Positions 36,206 to 44,755 of a stretch of DNA of 64,000 bases are shown here, in pieces. The stretch's first letter is position 1. Every line of letters begins with the position of its first letter. The position numbers and the translations under genes were made by a program. The notes beneath the pieces are model-generated. The model saw nothing but the letters and a program-made list of their open reading frames with translations. It was not told the DNA's origin and searched no databases. This stretch comes from Rhipicephalus microplus (Eukaryota > Arthropoda > Arachnida > Ixodida > Ixodidae): NCBI RefSeq assembly GCF_043290135.1, contig NC_134705.1, forward strand, positions 38,133,771 to 38,197,770. The letters run 5' to 3'.

Positions 36206-37010
36206 TCAGAATGAGAACGGTACGTGATTCACCAAAGGATGGTGGTAATTGCTTTTCCTCATATGCCTCATTAAAAACGCCTGCAAGTATAGGAGACAGT
36301 TCAATTTTAAAACCTTTGTGCCATTTAGCACAAAGACCATCTGGTCCTGGAGAATTTCGGGATTTAATTTATCAATCGCCCGTTCCACTTCAGATGCAGA
36401 TATTGATAATTCCAAAGCGTTTTTCATTTCCTCACTCACTTTCGGCATGCGTTCTAAATATTCTTTTTTAAATCTTTCTAGGTTTACCTGTCTACACGCA
36501 AAAAGGTTTTCAAAATGACTTGAAAATACGGATAAAATGCTGTCCGTATCAGTTACTTCGTGACCATCCTTCTCTATTTTTTTGATATGATTCCGTCGAG
36601 CGTTCGTTTTCTCCACCCCTAACGCTCTTTTGGTTGGCGTCTCTCCCGCCGCTAAAGCTTCAGCCCTTGCACGGACGAGTGCACCGCGGTAGCGTTCCTC
36701 GTCATGCAGTGCAAGTTTCTGCTTAATATTGCGTATGTCAATTTTATACTCCCCTGGTTGTTTGCACTCCAAGTCTATTAGTCTTTCCAAAGTCTTTCGG
36801 AGTTCTTTTTCTGCCTTTTTCCTTTCGTAACTCAATGCGCAAAAACGATCAATAGCTTTTATTTTTATTCGCTGCTTGAATTCTTCCCATTGTTCTGCAA
36901 GTTTACATTCATCGTCCATTTTTATTTCATTGATACAGTTCATTACCTGATCTAAGAAATATTCGTCAGTGATCAAAGTGGAATTCATCTTCCACAACTC
37001 CCATGAAAAA
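36206..37010 (-). pseudogene. ORF2 region between endonuclease and RT of Tx1-like LINE
   Basis: An open segment of about 270 codons, starting at WELWKMNSTLI after the endonuclease and running into the pre-RT region (EVERAIDKLNPEI near its end, where relatives have KSPGPDG). It is Lys/Glu-rich and probably coiled coil (KAEKELRKTLERLIDLE). The ORF continues a little into the insertion on its right, but that part is not LINE sequence. Confidence 0.8.
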
Positions 37011-37077
37011 AAATTGCCCGCAGCTTCCCTCGGGGGAACACTGAGGAGGACGCGGAGCATATAATTGGTTAAAGTGC

Positions 37078-37196
37078 GACTTACTTGGGTCGATGGCTAA
37101 ATTGGTTAACGTGGTTGTGAAAAGGGGTGTTAAATTGTGACTTACTTGGGTCGATGGCTAAATTGGTTAACGTGGTTGTAGGAGGGGGTGTTAAAT
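37078..37196. repeat. 61-bp tandem duplication
   Basis: Copies start at 37078 and 37139 and share GACTTACTTGGGTCGATGG and AAATTGGTTAACGTGGTTG. Confidence 0.92.
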
Positions 37197-37362
37197 GAGT
37201 GAACACGTACACACGTATGCGAAAGGGCGGCGCTGGTCGAAGGGACGTCGATCATTGTGTTTGTGGATTCGTTGGAATTCATTTCACCGCGACCTTGGAC
37301 GTCGACGCGCCGTACAAACCAACCGACGAGCGGCAACTGAGCGAGCGAGCGCCGACCTTGAG

Positions 37363-37370
37363 TATATATA
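37363..37370 (+). promoter_or_regulatory. TATA-like box within the insertion
   Basis: TATATATA sits between GC-rich DNA (GAGCGCCGACC before, CAGCGCGACGG after), the usual setting of a TATA promoter. Function is not shown. Confidence 0.35.
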
Positions 37371-37372
37371 CA

Positions 37373-37560
37373 GCGCGACGGCGCATGCACTGTCAGCTGT
37401 CGAATGTTCGAGAAGGGGGAGAAGCGCAACGGCGCATGCGCGCGCGTCAGCTGCCGATGTTCTCGAAGCGCGACGGCGCATGCGCGCGCGTCAGCTGCCG
37501 ATGTTCTCGAAGCGTGACGGCGCATGCGCGCTACATTATACAGCTAGCGAATGTTCGTGA
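37373..37560. repeat. 44-bp GC-rich minisatellite, four copies
   Basis: Units begin at 37373, 37424, 37468 and 37512 with GCGCGACGGCGCATGC or a one-base variant, followed by GTCAGCTG and GATGTTC words. Units two and three are nearly identical. The first is 51 bp and the last is diverged. Confidence 0.92.
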
Positions 37561-37714
37561 AGAGGAGAAGCGCACTCGGTGTGTAGAGGAGGAAGGGTGC
37601 ACAGATGGTGGAGGAGTGAAGCGCGCGTGGTGTGTAGAGGAGGAAGGGATGCACAGATGGTGGAAGAAGAAGGAGGAAGCTTGCGGACGGCGCCGCACTA
37701 CAAGCCTCGAGTAT

Positions 37715-37731
37715 TAGATGCTCCGCATCTA
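37715..37731. repeat. Perfect 17-bp hairpin at the insertion edge
   Basis: TAGATGC-TCC-GCATCTA: 7-bp arms around a 3-base loop, next to where LINE endonuclease sequence resumes. Confidence 0.85.
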
Positions 37732-37740
37732 GAAGTTCCA

Positions 37741-38468
37741 CCTTTTGTTTTCTCTCCCATATCACATTTAACTAAACAATGATCACTGAAGTGTATAGGG
37801 TAGACAGCATATGTCTTTCAGTGGGCTAATAATTCAAGCGACACGTAAATGCGATCAAGGCGCGCATGGCTATTCCCTTGAAAATGTGTAAAACGCACAT
37901 CCCGCGTTCCCTCCATACAGCTGCCCACGTCTTCTAACTCGAATTCAGTTTTACGTCCGCTAGCGTCCTACCATTTTCTCGTAAATGGCGCGTTCATTTG
38001 CTCAATCTCGCCCGTTGAGGACGCAGTTAAAATCACCAAGTAATAGATATTTCCTTTCCAAAGTGAAGTGCTGCTTCAGACTTAAAAAAGTGATCACTTC
38101 TCGCAAATGGTTGGTGCATAAATACACACTATTGGCCACTGAAATTTATTGAATACAAAATCACAGAAAACCAATCTACCAGACGGGCAAGAGAAGGTAT
38201 CTTGCACTACCAGACCCGGTAACTTCTTAATGAACAAAACACAGCCTGCAGACGTGCCAATTGCTTGACTTACAATTGCGTAGTAACGCGCCGTAAACAT
38301 CACCACCATGCCCCGGGTCTCCCCCTCACCGTCTACTTTTGTTTCTTGTACAGCTAGTATATCCAGATTATGATCCACGAGCAGCCTGTAGACTTGGATC
38401 TGTTTCCGCTTGGCGGCAAGACCTCGAACATTTAACGTTGCCACACTAAGTTTCTGTGCAAAAGCCAT
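37741..38468 (-). pseudogene. ORF2 AP-type endonuclease of Tx1-like LINE (split)
   Basis: The N-terminal part (38094-38468) opens with LSVATLNVRGLAAKRKQIQ and has ILAVQETKV with the catalytic Glu. The rest is read in broken frames at about 37790-38090, with SHARLDRIYVS and HFSDHCLVKC, the Asp and His signatures of the exonuclease/endonuclease/phosphatase fold. This enzyme nicks the target DNA to start reverse transcription. The reading frame breaks near 38094 and is then cut by the foreign insertion. Confidence 0.85.
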
Positions 38469-38529
38469 GTCTACACCAGGAAGAAGTTAGCCCGGGGCAT
38501 GATGCTTACCTTCAGCGTCTAGCATAGAG

Positions 38530-39837
38530 CTAGACATCTTCGGAGCTTCCAGGTGGACCCGTGCCACTGGAGGGCAAAGGAGGCCAGTGTTTGTCTAATG
38601 TCGGGTTGGGACGCAGCCTTGTGCTGCTGCGTCTGAATGAAGTCACCTTCGCAGGTGGACCCTGTTCATGCTCTTCACTGGACGCCTCACGCCGTCCTGC
38701 AGACTGCTCGCGGGGTCTTTTGCTTGACGCCCCACCACTGATACTTTCGCACGGCACTGGAAGTTCGGTTAATTCCACCGGCTCCGGCTCCTTCGATGGG
38801 GTACTTCTGAAGCCTTCTTCGGTTTGGCCGGCTGGCTTTTGAGTAACCTCCCCAGATTCTATGTCTGCTTGTACTGTTGGTTTATCACCACCAGTCGGTG
38901 TGGCAGTACCTGTTGAAGCCTCTGGGTTCACCAGGTCGCCTGCGCCTTTCACCGCGTCTTCCGCCTCGGTCACGTCTATCACAAACTCTGCTGTGTCTTC
39001 ACCTTCAGCTGATCCTACAGCCGATGCGTACGTGCGCATGCACGCGTCTTCGCTGTGGCCAAACCGCCGACAACGCGAGCATCGGGGTACCTTACACTCT
39101 CTTCTAACATGGCCGGTACCTTGGGAGCGCAGACACTGCATTGGCCGACCCGGTGCAACCACAAGTGCCAGTTCACCAGCCACCCTGATTTGATGCGGGA
39201 GATCTTTAACCTTCACGCCACTCTTGAGCTTAAGTAGCACAGTCCGTGTGGTTGACCCGTTGTCGCTGACTCCTTGGACACGCCAATTCTCCCTGGTTAC
39301 TTGTACGACCTTCCCATAAGCCACCAACACTGTTCGCACGTCTTCATCGTTGACGCCATACAGCAGCCAATGAAGACGCAGCCGCACCTGCTGATCCTGG
39401 GGGTCTACAATGATGCAGCGTCGACCCTTGACTTTCAGTTCCTTCACGTTCAGCAAGAGTCTCGTAGCGTCCGCGTTGTTCATGGTGACTGCCCAGACAT
39501 GATTTATCTGGTAGGCTCCCAGTGCCAACACCTCCGGCAGCCGTCCTGTAGGTCCGAGCGCGTCTCGGAAATCTTCTACTCGATACGGTCTGCCGCGCAC
39601 GTCACCGTGTAAAAACGTAGTGTTTTGCGCGACGCGTCCCTTGGGCAGTGGTGGCAAAATTACTTCATATCCTGTGTCTTGCTCTTCGCTCATCCTGTTA
39701 CCGCGGCTAGTATGTGCCACAAACGCCGCTCCTACGGAGTACATGATTCTTGCGTCCGACGCGCGTGAGTGCCGACGAAAGAATGACTGCGCCACGCCGA
39801 CAGATGGCGTCATTGCTTTTAAAGAAATAGTCAACAC
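38530..39837 (-). CDS. ORF1 (Gag-like nucleic-acid-binding protein) of Tx1-like LINE, open frame
   Basis: A 435-codon frame without a stop. The likely start is the second-frame ATG at 39693 (MSEEQDTGYEVILPPLP), because the first 48 residues look non-conserved; the longer start is at 39837. Residues about 230-265 carry two knuckles: CLRSQGTGHVRREC, where the second Cys is Ser (codon at 39124-39126), and the intact C-SR-C-RRFG-H-SEDA-C. An RRM-like fold may precede them (inference). The tail is acidic, Pro/Ser-rich and ends near ARRSSTRLRPNP-like and WPPLPSS sequence. ORF2 begins about 60 bp downstream. ORF1p would bind LINE RNA. An open frame here contrasts with the ruined ORF2. Confidence 0.85.
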   Translation of the reverse strand: MLTISLKAMTPSVGVAQSFFRRHSRASDARIMYSVGAAFVAHTSRGNRMSEEQDTGYEVILPPLPKGRVAQNTTFLHGDVRGRPYRVEDFRDALGPTGRLPEVLALGAYQINHVWAVTMNNADATRLLLNVKELKVKGRRCIIVDPQDQQVRLRLHWLLYGVNDEDVRTVLVAYGKVVQVTRENWRVQGVSDNGSTTRTVLLKLKSGVKVKDLPHQIRVAGELALVVAPGRPMQCLRSQGTGHVRRECKVPRCSRCRRFGHSEDACMRTYASAVGSAEGEDTAEFVIDVTEAEDAVKGAGDLVNPEASTGTATPTGGDKPTVQADIESGEVTQKPAGQTEEGFRSTPSKEPEPVELTELPVPCESISGGASSKRPREQSAGRREASSEEHEQGPPAKVTSFRRSSTRLRPNPTLDKHWPPLPSSGTGPPGSSEDV

Positions 39838-39840
39838 CTG

Positions 39841-41179
39841 AAGTCATTGTTTAACTTCAGTTCTGTTTCTCGTTTACTCGGGAGGGACGTGATCTGCACT
39901 TGCTACTAAACTTTGCACATTTTATAAACATGAACAACTGCTGCCGGTAACGATTGCCACTGCGATAATGGCAACGGCGCTATGTTTTTGTTACAATATA
40001 CAAGCGCAAGGGGAAAAAAAAAACTCAGTGGACTGAGGAGCAGGTAGAGTTTATCGGCGGTTACTGGCAAGTTTATTATCCGCTTCTCGCTCCTTCCAAT
40101 GCACGATATCAGTTCAGGTTTTATTACGATTCTATGCTCAATCGATAGATACGCTAACACAATTGATTTTGATGTTTTTCGCGCAATGCACACCGCAGTC
40201 GTGCCAGCGCACCGCTGTTGCTCTGTCGTTAAGAACAGCTAAATAACGGCTTGTTCAAAACGAATGCAGTCCGCCAAAACATTATGCTATCATATTAGTT
40301 CAGTAAGCGTACGAATTGACGTGTCTATGTTCTCGCATAAGAGCCAGCGAAGTGCCGGCGAGTGCGACCGGTGGCTGTCGGTGAGGGGTGGCGTACCTTT
40401 GGTGGAAGTGCTGCAAGCGCGTCGCATCAATGTTTGTCACTGCTTGCGCGGACACCGTACACAATAAAAAAGGCTTCACTTAAGTTATATGATACAGCAG
40501 CTCTGCTGTACTGTCGTTTTTATTCATCAAAATTGTGTATTCTGAAACGCAGAAGCGCCGATAACACTTGTACTGGCTCGGCCGGTATGACTAACCTTTG
40601 GATGAAATCATGGTAGTAGAATAGAAGGGTGAAAGTCGAATTCGCTGGGGCTTATCTCGACGCATGTCGAAAGTTGAAAGTTTATGCGTATTCGCACGCA
40701 CGTTGTTAACTTAAAGGTACGGCTCAAACAATATAGTGTGCAAGAAAAACTAGAGTTGCGTTTGTAGCTTCGCGACATCAAGCGACCGCGCTGTGTTCTG
40801 CACTAACATTGAAAGGGGCAATTGCGAACTGGAGCCCATATATTTGTTGACAACTGCGCGCCAATGTTAAAACTTTATTGTGATGTTCACAGTGACAACT
40901 CCAGTCTTCTAAACATCGCCTCCCCTCTCCCCCCAAAAAAACACACACATCGCGGTTGTCAAACTGATATAAGTGAGTGCGCAAAATGTAAACATATTCC
41001 CGGCCACATACTTTATGATCCACAAAAAAATTGAAGCGTTGTTCACACCACAAGAATAAAAAAAACGTACTAGGAAGCGTAATGAGCAGCGTTGGTTTCT
41101 TTTGACCTTAAACATATACTTCTGCGCATTCAAGAATGAGACACTACAAATGGGTGATTTCACATACTGTACTGTTCTC
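39841..41179. other. No gene recognised; may include the LINE 5' UTR
   Basis: The first part could be the 5' UTR of the Tx1-like LINE, but its boundary cannot be seen. The rest has no domain. Confidence 0.45.
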
Positions 41180-41545
41180 TTCTTCATGCCACCACCATCT
41201 ACCAAGCTTCCATCATGCCACCGTCATCCACGTTGCTCACCAAGCCTCCCACCAAACACGTCTAGCCTCGCCACCATGAGCCGTCATTTTCCACCATCAC
41301 CACTATTGGCTCGCCATCTCCACCACCATCTCCCACCATTTTTTCCACTCTAGTTGCCGTCAGCCGGCATTTTCTACTGTCACCACTATTGGCTCGACAC
41401 CACCACCACCATCTGTCATCATTTTTCCACTCTCGCCATCATCAGCCATTATGCCCACTACAGTTTCTACCATATCCACTAATAATTCCATCATATCCAC
41501 TATTGTTTCCACCATATACACCAACGATCCTAGCATCCACCAACC
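41180..41545. repeat. CCACCAT-rich degenerate minisatellite
   Basis: Dozens of CCACCA, CCATCA and CCACTATTG words on the plus strand. It includes an 83-bp imperfect tandem pair (from 41285 and 41368) sharing CACCACTATTGGCTCG. The same wording is in the body of the SINE at 33909-34242. Confidence 0.85.
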
Positions 41546-41873
41546 CAGGATTTTCCATAGGGTATCTAAGGTGTCACCATGAAACAGCACGTCAATGGAA
41601 ATGTTCATGACGCTATTACCGAAGTGAAGAGAAGGTGGCGTATTAGGTTGAATTCGCAGAGAATGAGACACCATAAGGATGGTCTTAGTATCACTGATCT
41701 GTAGCTCATTGCTCTGGCAATGTAAAGTTATGTTTTGCAACTCTGTGTTGAGGCCAGTCTGTAGCGCAGTAACCAATTTAGATTATGTATAAATTGATGT
41801 GTCGCCACCGTACAAAATGCAATGGGTTCCAGTGAGAATGGTAGGTAGGTCGGTATAGAGTAGCAGCCTAGAG

Positions 41874-42303
41874 AGAGAGAGAATAAACCTTATTGGGTTC
41901 CAGCATGCGGGATTCCCTCCGGCCGCGCTGGGCGTGGGGTTCACCCTATCTCACGTTACACTAGAAGTCCTAATGTCACGCGGGCCTAGACCTCAAGGCC
42001 TTCGTGCCCCGTCGCCGCTCGGGTTACTGAGGGTGTCCCCCTTTCGCCTTTGCAGCGCCAGTGCGACCTCGAGCTGCCGGACGGCCCTTCGCTGGTCTTC
42101 TGGGTCCGTAGACCCAGAAGACCAGCTGAGGTTGCGCCAGCTCCAAACCGAGACTGTGCTGACCCCATCGCTAGCGCGACACGTGTGCCCCGAACTCTAC
42201 GTGAGTGAAATGTGCAGTGTGTGCGCGAGCGCGAGAGCCACCCTGGCTCACATACTCTGGGGATGTGACGCAGACAGCGCGGACGGTCCGGTGTTACCGC
42301 CGC
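41874..42303 (-). mobile_element. I/R1-type LINE copy with twin-priming inversion
   Basis: It is flanked by the perfect 13-bp duplication TAGCAGCCTAGAG (41861-41873 and 42304-42316). The left part (41874-42106) is the LINE 3' end on the minus strand: ORF2 end DPEDQRRAV, VALALQRRKGD, a stop, and the tail AATAAGGTTTATTCTCTCTCTC. The right part (42111-42303) is on the plus strand and encodes the preceding ORF2 region, RQLQTETVLTPSLARH, then C-SV-C-ASARATLAHILWGC. The 5' piece reversed against the 3' piece is the twin-priming pattern known for LINEs. Confidence 0.85.
42091..42126. repeat. Perfect palindrome at the inversion junction
   Basis: 16-bp arms (42091-42106 and 42111-42126) around the loop CGTA. 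The arms contain GACCCAGAAGACCAG. Confidence 0.95.
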
Positions 42304-42511
42304 TAGCAGCCTAGAGCATGCTACAGCACAGACTAACCTCTCAGCTTTTTGCAAATACACCTGCCTCTCTTTGCCGTAGGTAGGTCATTATTGAACATCA
42401 AAAATGAAAGTGAGCCTAAAATTGATTCCTCTGTTACCCCTACGATAACGAACTCGCGTGATAAAAGATGGCCGTTAAAATGTACTATTTCAGACTGATT
42501 AATAAAGAAGC

Positions 42512-42538
42512 TTTTATTTATTTATTTATTTATTTATT
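42512..42538. repeat. (TTTA)n, likely the LINE-D tail
   Basis: Six to seven TTTA units at the left edge of LINE-D. Confidence 0.9.
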
Positions 42539-42938
42539 CAATAGTATTGTCAACTCTGTTTTGAAGATTCTTACAGGGAGGGTACAACCAAATACAAATC
42601 AATTTATGTACTGCTATGCCAGGTGGCAGCGCAATCAATACAAGTGAGACAATTTATCATATTGGCAAACACTGCGTGCATTTGCAGCATTGCCTGGCTA
42701 CGCATTACAAAGCTTAAGCACAGCTGCGAGAAAACAAAACAAGAAATCACAAACCATGGAAATGTGCAGGCTTATCATCTGGCAGCTCAATCAATGAAAT
42801 AGTTGTCCCACAGTTTTTCGAAGTGGCAAAGATCACTTGAATTTGCCGCAATGCCTGGCAACGCATTCCAAAGCACAATCACAGCTGGAAAAAGAATAAC
42901 GATTCACACCCATGCGATCATTGTATGACACTAAAATA

Positions 42939-43067
42939 CAGTCGTGATTAACTCAATTGTTTTGTTTCCCTGACTCTTTTATGCAAGTTTTTATAATTTA
43001 CGCACAGTCGTGATTAACTCGATTGTTTTGTTTCCCTGACTCTTTTATGCAAGTTTTTATAATTTAC
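42939..43067. repeat. 63-bp tandem duplication, one mismatch
   Basis: Copies at 42939-43001 and 43005-43067 begin CAGTCGTGATTAACTC and end TATAATTTAC. The only difference I see is A to G in ACTCAATT. It lies in the LINE-D 3' UTR, and the near identity suggests a recent event. Confidence 0.93.
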
Positions 43068-43857
43068 TGATTTTATGTTATTTCGTGTTAGTGTTTATTT
43101 GGCCTTGCCGTAATCCAAAAAAGCATTCAACCGTTACTTTTGCCTTCATGCCTCAAGTTATTCCAGTTCACAGGATTGCAACATATGCATGACAGAATCT
43201 ACCCGGCGGTAATTCGTGCATATAAAGCGGATGGCACGGCGTTGAACTTTTTGTAGTTTTTTTTTCAGGCTGGCTTGATGAGGACTCCACACCAATTAGG
43301 TATATTTTAGCAGTAGCGTAACGAAGGTTTTGTGAGCTACGAGCTTTATATTCGCTTACGTGGTGTAGTTTTTGCATTAACAAACATCGCCTCTAGTTGG
43401 CTTTCAGGCACACATTGTCTATATGTGTATGCCATGTCAACAGTTGTGTAAGAGTGATTCCTAAACAGATAATTGGTTGACATAGAGGAGTTAATTTCCT
43501 TCAATACAACAGTGAAAGGGCATAACGCCTGTTCTTTTAGGCTTAAGTAAGTATGTATATTTTTTGTAGTTCCCTTCCATTTCCCATAAGTTACATAAAT
43601 GGCTGACGTTTTCCAAACAATGAATAATTCCAACTTGATCGTGGTTTGTCGTTACAGTAGAATAAACTAAGTAGTCCTTTGCCAAAATGTTTACTCGCAC
43701 AGGGTGTTCAACCGCTGAAAATATATCGCTGATGTAATAAACAAATAACAAAGGGCCCAATAGCGAGCCCTCGGGAACACCTGAGAACACTTGGAGTGGA
43801 CATGATGAACTGGCATTTAAACGTACTGTCAGTGTACGATCTTTCAGGTATTCTTCT

Positions 43858-44105
43858 GCCCCGCTGTGGAGGTCTAGTGGATAAGGTACTCGGCTGCTGA
43901 CTCGCAGGTCGCGAGTTTGAATCCCGGCTGTGGCGGCTGCATTTTCGATGGAGGCGGAAATGTTGTAGGCCCGTGTGCTCAGATTTGGGTGCATGGTAAA
44001 GAACCCCAGGTGGTCGAAATATCCGGAGCCCTCCACTCCGGTGTCTCTCATATTTATATGGTGGTTTTGGGATGTTAAACCTCACAATTAATATCAATAA
44101 TTCCA
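43858..44105 (+). mobile_element. Ruka-like SINE inserted in the LINE-D RT
   Basis: Second copy of the 18624 SINE: GGTCTAGTGGATAAGG (A box), GTTTGAATCCC (B box), GATGGAGGCGGAAATGTTG, CCCCAGGTGGTC. The tail ends in TCAATAAT-like AT-rich DNA. A perfect 10-bp duplication GTATTCTTCT flanks it (43848-43857 and 44106-44115). LINE-D RT coding on the minus strand resumes on the far side. Confidence 0.92.
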
Positions 44106-44432
44106 GTATTCTTCTATTTAAGCCACTAATGTTCCGCCAATACCGTTTTCTCGAAGTTTAAATAATAATTTACCACAGTCACTTTATCGAAAGCCTTTGC
44201 AAGATCTATACAAATGACGCCGATTTCCTATTCAAATTCAAGTTCATTATTCTGCCTCGTAAGGATACAAAAAATAGAGGCGCAGAAAAAGCTGTCACAG
44301 AAAACTTTACGAAGCCGCGACACCCTTCTGCTCTGCAGCAGCGTGCAGTGAGGTTCAATAAATAACCGTGATAACATAATGTATTGACAAATTGACAGTA
44401 AACTACAAATACAAAAAAGTAAATGTAGAAGG

Positions 44433-44573
44433 TGTAGAAAACAGATTGAAGATGGAGCTCGGAGGCGAGGAAGAAGAAGCAGCCAGGGGCACGCTCTGCA
44501 TATTTTTTTCTGTTCTGTCAACACTAAACCGAAGACTTATCGGTTCTGCGGTCTCTCTAGTCCTTCTCAAACA
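44433..44573 (+). repeat. 5' LTR of the BEL/Pao element
   Basis: TGTAGAAAACAGATTGAAG to CCTTCTCAAACA. It is followed directly by TGGTACCGTGACCAGGA (44574-44590), the primer-binding site. Confidence 0.92.
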
Positions 44574-44755
44574 TGGTACCGTGACCAGGAGGATCTGAAG
44601 ACAGACGCACAGACTTCAACCCCTTTCGCAACAACGGGTTGAAAAATGAAGCAGCGGCATCTGGCTCAAGGACGAACCGTCGAGAGAAGGAACACGACCG
44701 ATGACTGTTGGAGACGCACATAAAAAGGCAAGAGCTCTTTCAACACGTTTTAGGC

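Larger units (their letters stand above)
37011..37740. mobile_element. Unidentified 0.7-kb insertion in the LINE endonuclease
   Basis: LINE ORF2 is readable up to about 37740 on one side and from about 37010 on the other, so the DNA between is foreign. It holds a 61-bp tandem pair (37078-37196), a TATA run TATATATA (37363-37370), a four-copy 44-bp GC-rich minisatellite (from 37373) and GA-rich blocks with GTGTGTAGAGGAGGAAGG twice. ATGCTCCGC occurs in opposite orientation near the ends (37052-37060 and 37718-37726). It could be a non-autonomous DNA transposon or LTR-like element. I cannot place it in a family. Confidence 0.6.
34243..39840 (-). mobile_element. Two-ORF LINE of Tx1/L1 type, nearly full length, decayed and interrupted
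   Basis: Reading leftward: ORF1 with zinc knuckles (39837-38530), a gap of about 60 bp, then ORF2 with AP endonuclease, a 0.7-kb insertion, RT with YADD, and a C-terminal RVT zinc-binding region, and a 3' end at GGAAATAAAAAAA (34243-34255 on the minus strand). The RT words (VDYKILMKILVARLQ, GIKGRSI, RQGCPVSPLLF) suit the Tx1 branch of L1. ORF2 carries several frameshifts. The clade assignment is by motif memory. Confidence 0.85.
41852..42375. mobile_element. Insertion in LINE-C with 11-bp target duplication (outer level)
   Basis: GTAGGTAGGTC flanks it perfectly on both sides, and LINE-C's frame joins across it. Without the inner LINE it is only about 81 bp of unidentified sequence (41852-41873 joined to 42317-42375). 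Confidence 0.7.
41546..42490 (-). pseudogene. LINE-C: RT fragment with active site YGGD and two nested insertions
   Basis: On the minus strand the upper part reads GVTEESILGSLSFLMFNNDLPT (to about 42376), equivalent to GVPQGSxLGPLLF-NDLP of LINE RTs. After skipping 41852-42386 the frame resumes as ILTGTHCILYGGDTSIY then a stop, and LQTGLNTELQNITLHCQSN follows (41560-41776). The RT active site YADD is YGGD (41800-41815), so it was inactive or has decayed. The 11-bp GTAGGTAGGTC at both borders (41841-41851, 42376-42386) supports an insertion. Confidence 0.8.
42512..44235 (-). mobile_element. LINE-D: 5'-truncated LINE with (AAAT)n tail, carrying a SINE
   Basis: On the minus strand the RT begins with CIDLAKAFDKV (about 44170-44215), is interrupted by a SINE (43858-44105), and resumes with EYLKDRTLTVRL, GVPEGSLLGPLLFVYYISD and ILAKDYLVY. 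Relatives have FADD there, so the site is AKD (about 43674-43686). ORF2 ends with LQKVQRRAIRFI near 43250 and a stop near 43150. A 3' UTR of about 600 bp, with a 63-bp tandem duplication, leads to (TTTA)n on the plus strand at 42512-42538, the 3' tail. It appears to be inserted beside or into LINE-C. Confidence 0.8.

Noticed and set aside
37142..37717. Arg/Ala-rich open frames on both strands
   Set aside because: They follow the 44-bp GC-rich minisatellite and its neighbours and have no protein-like features.
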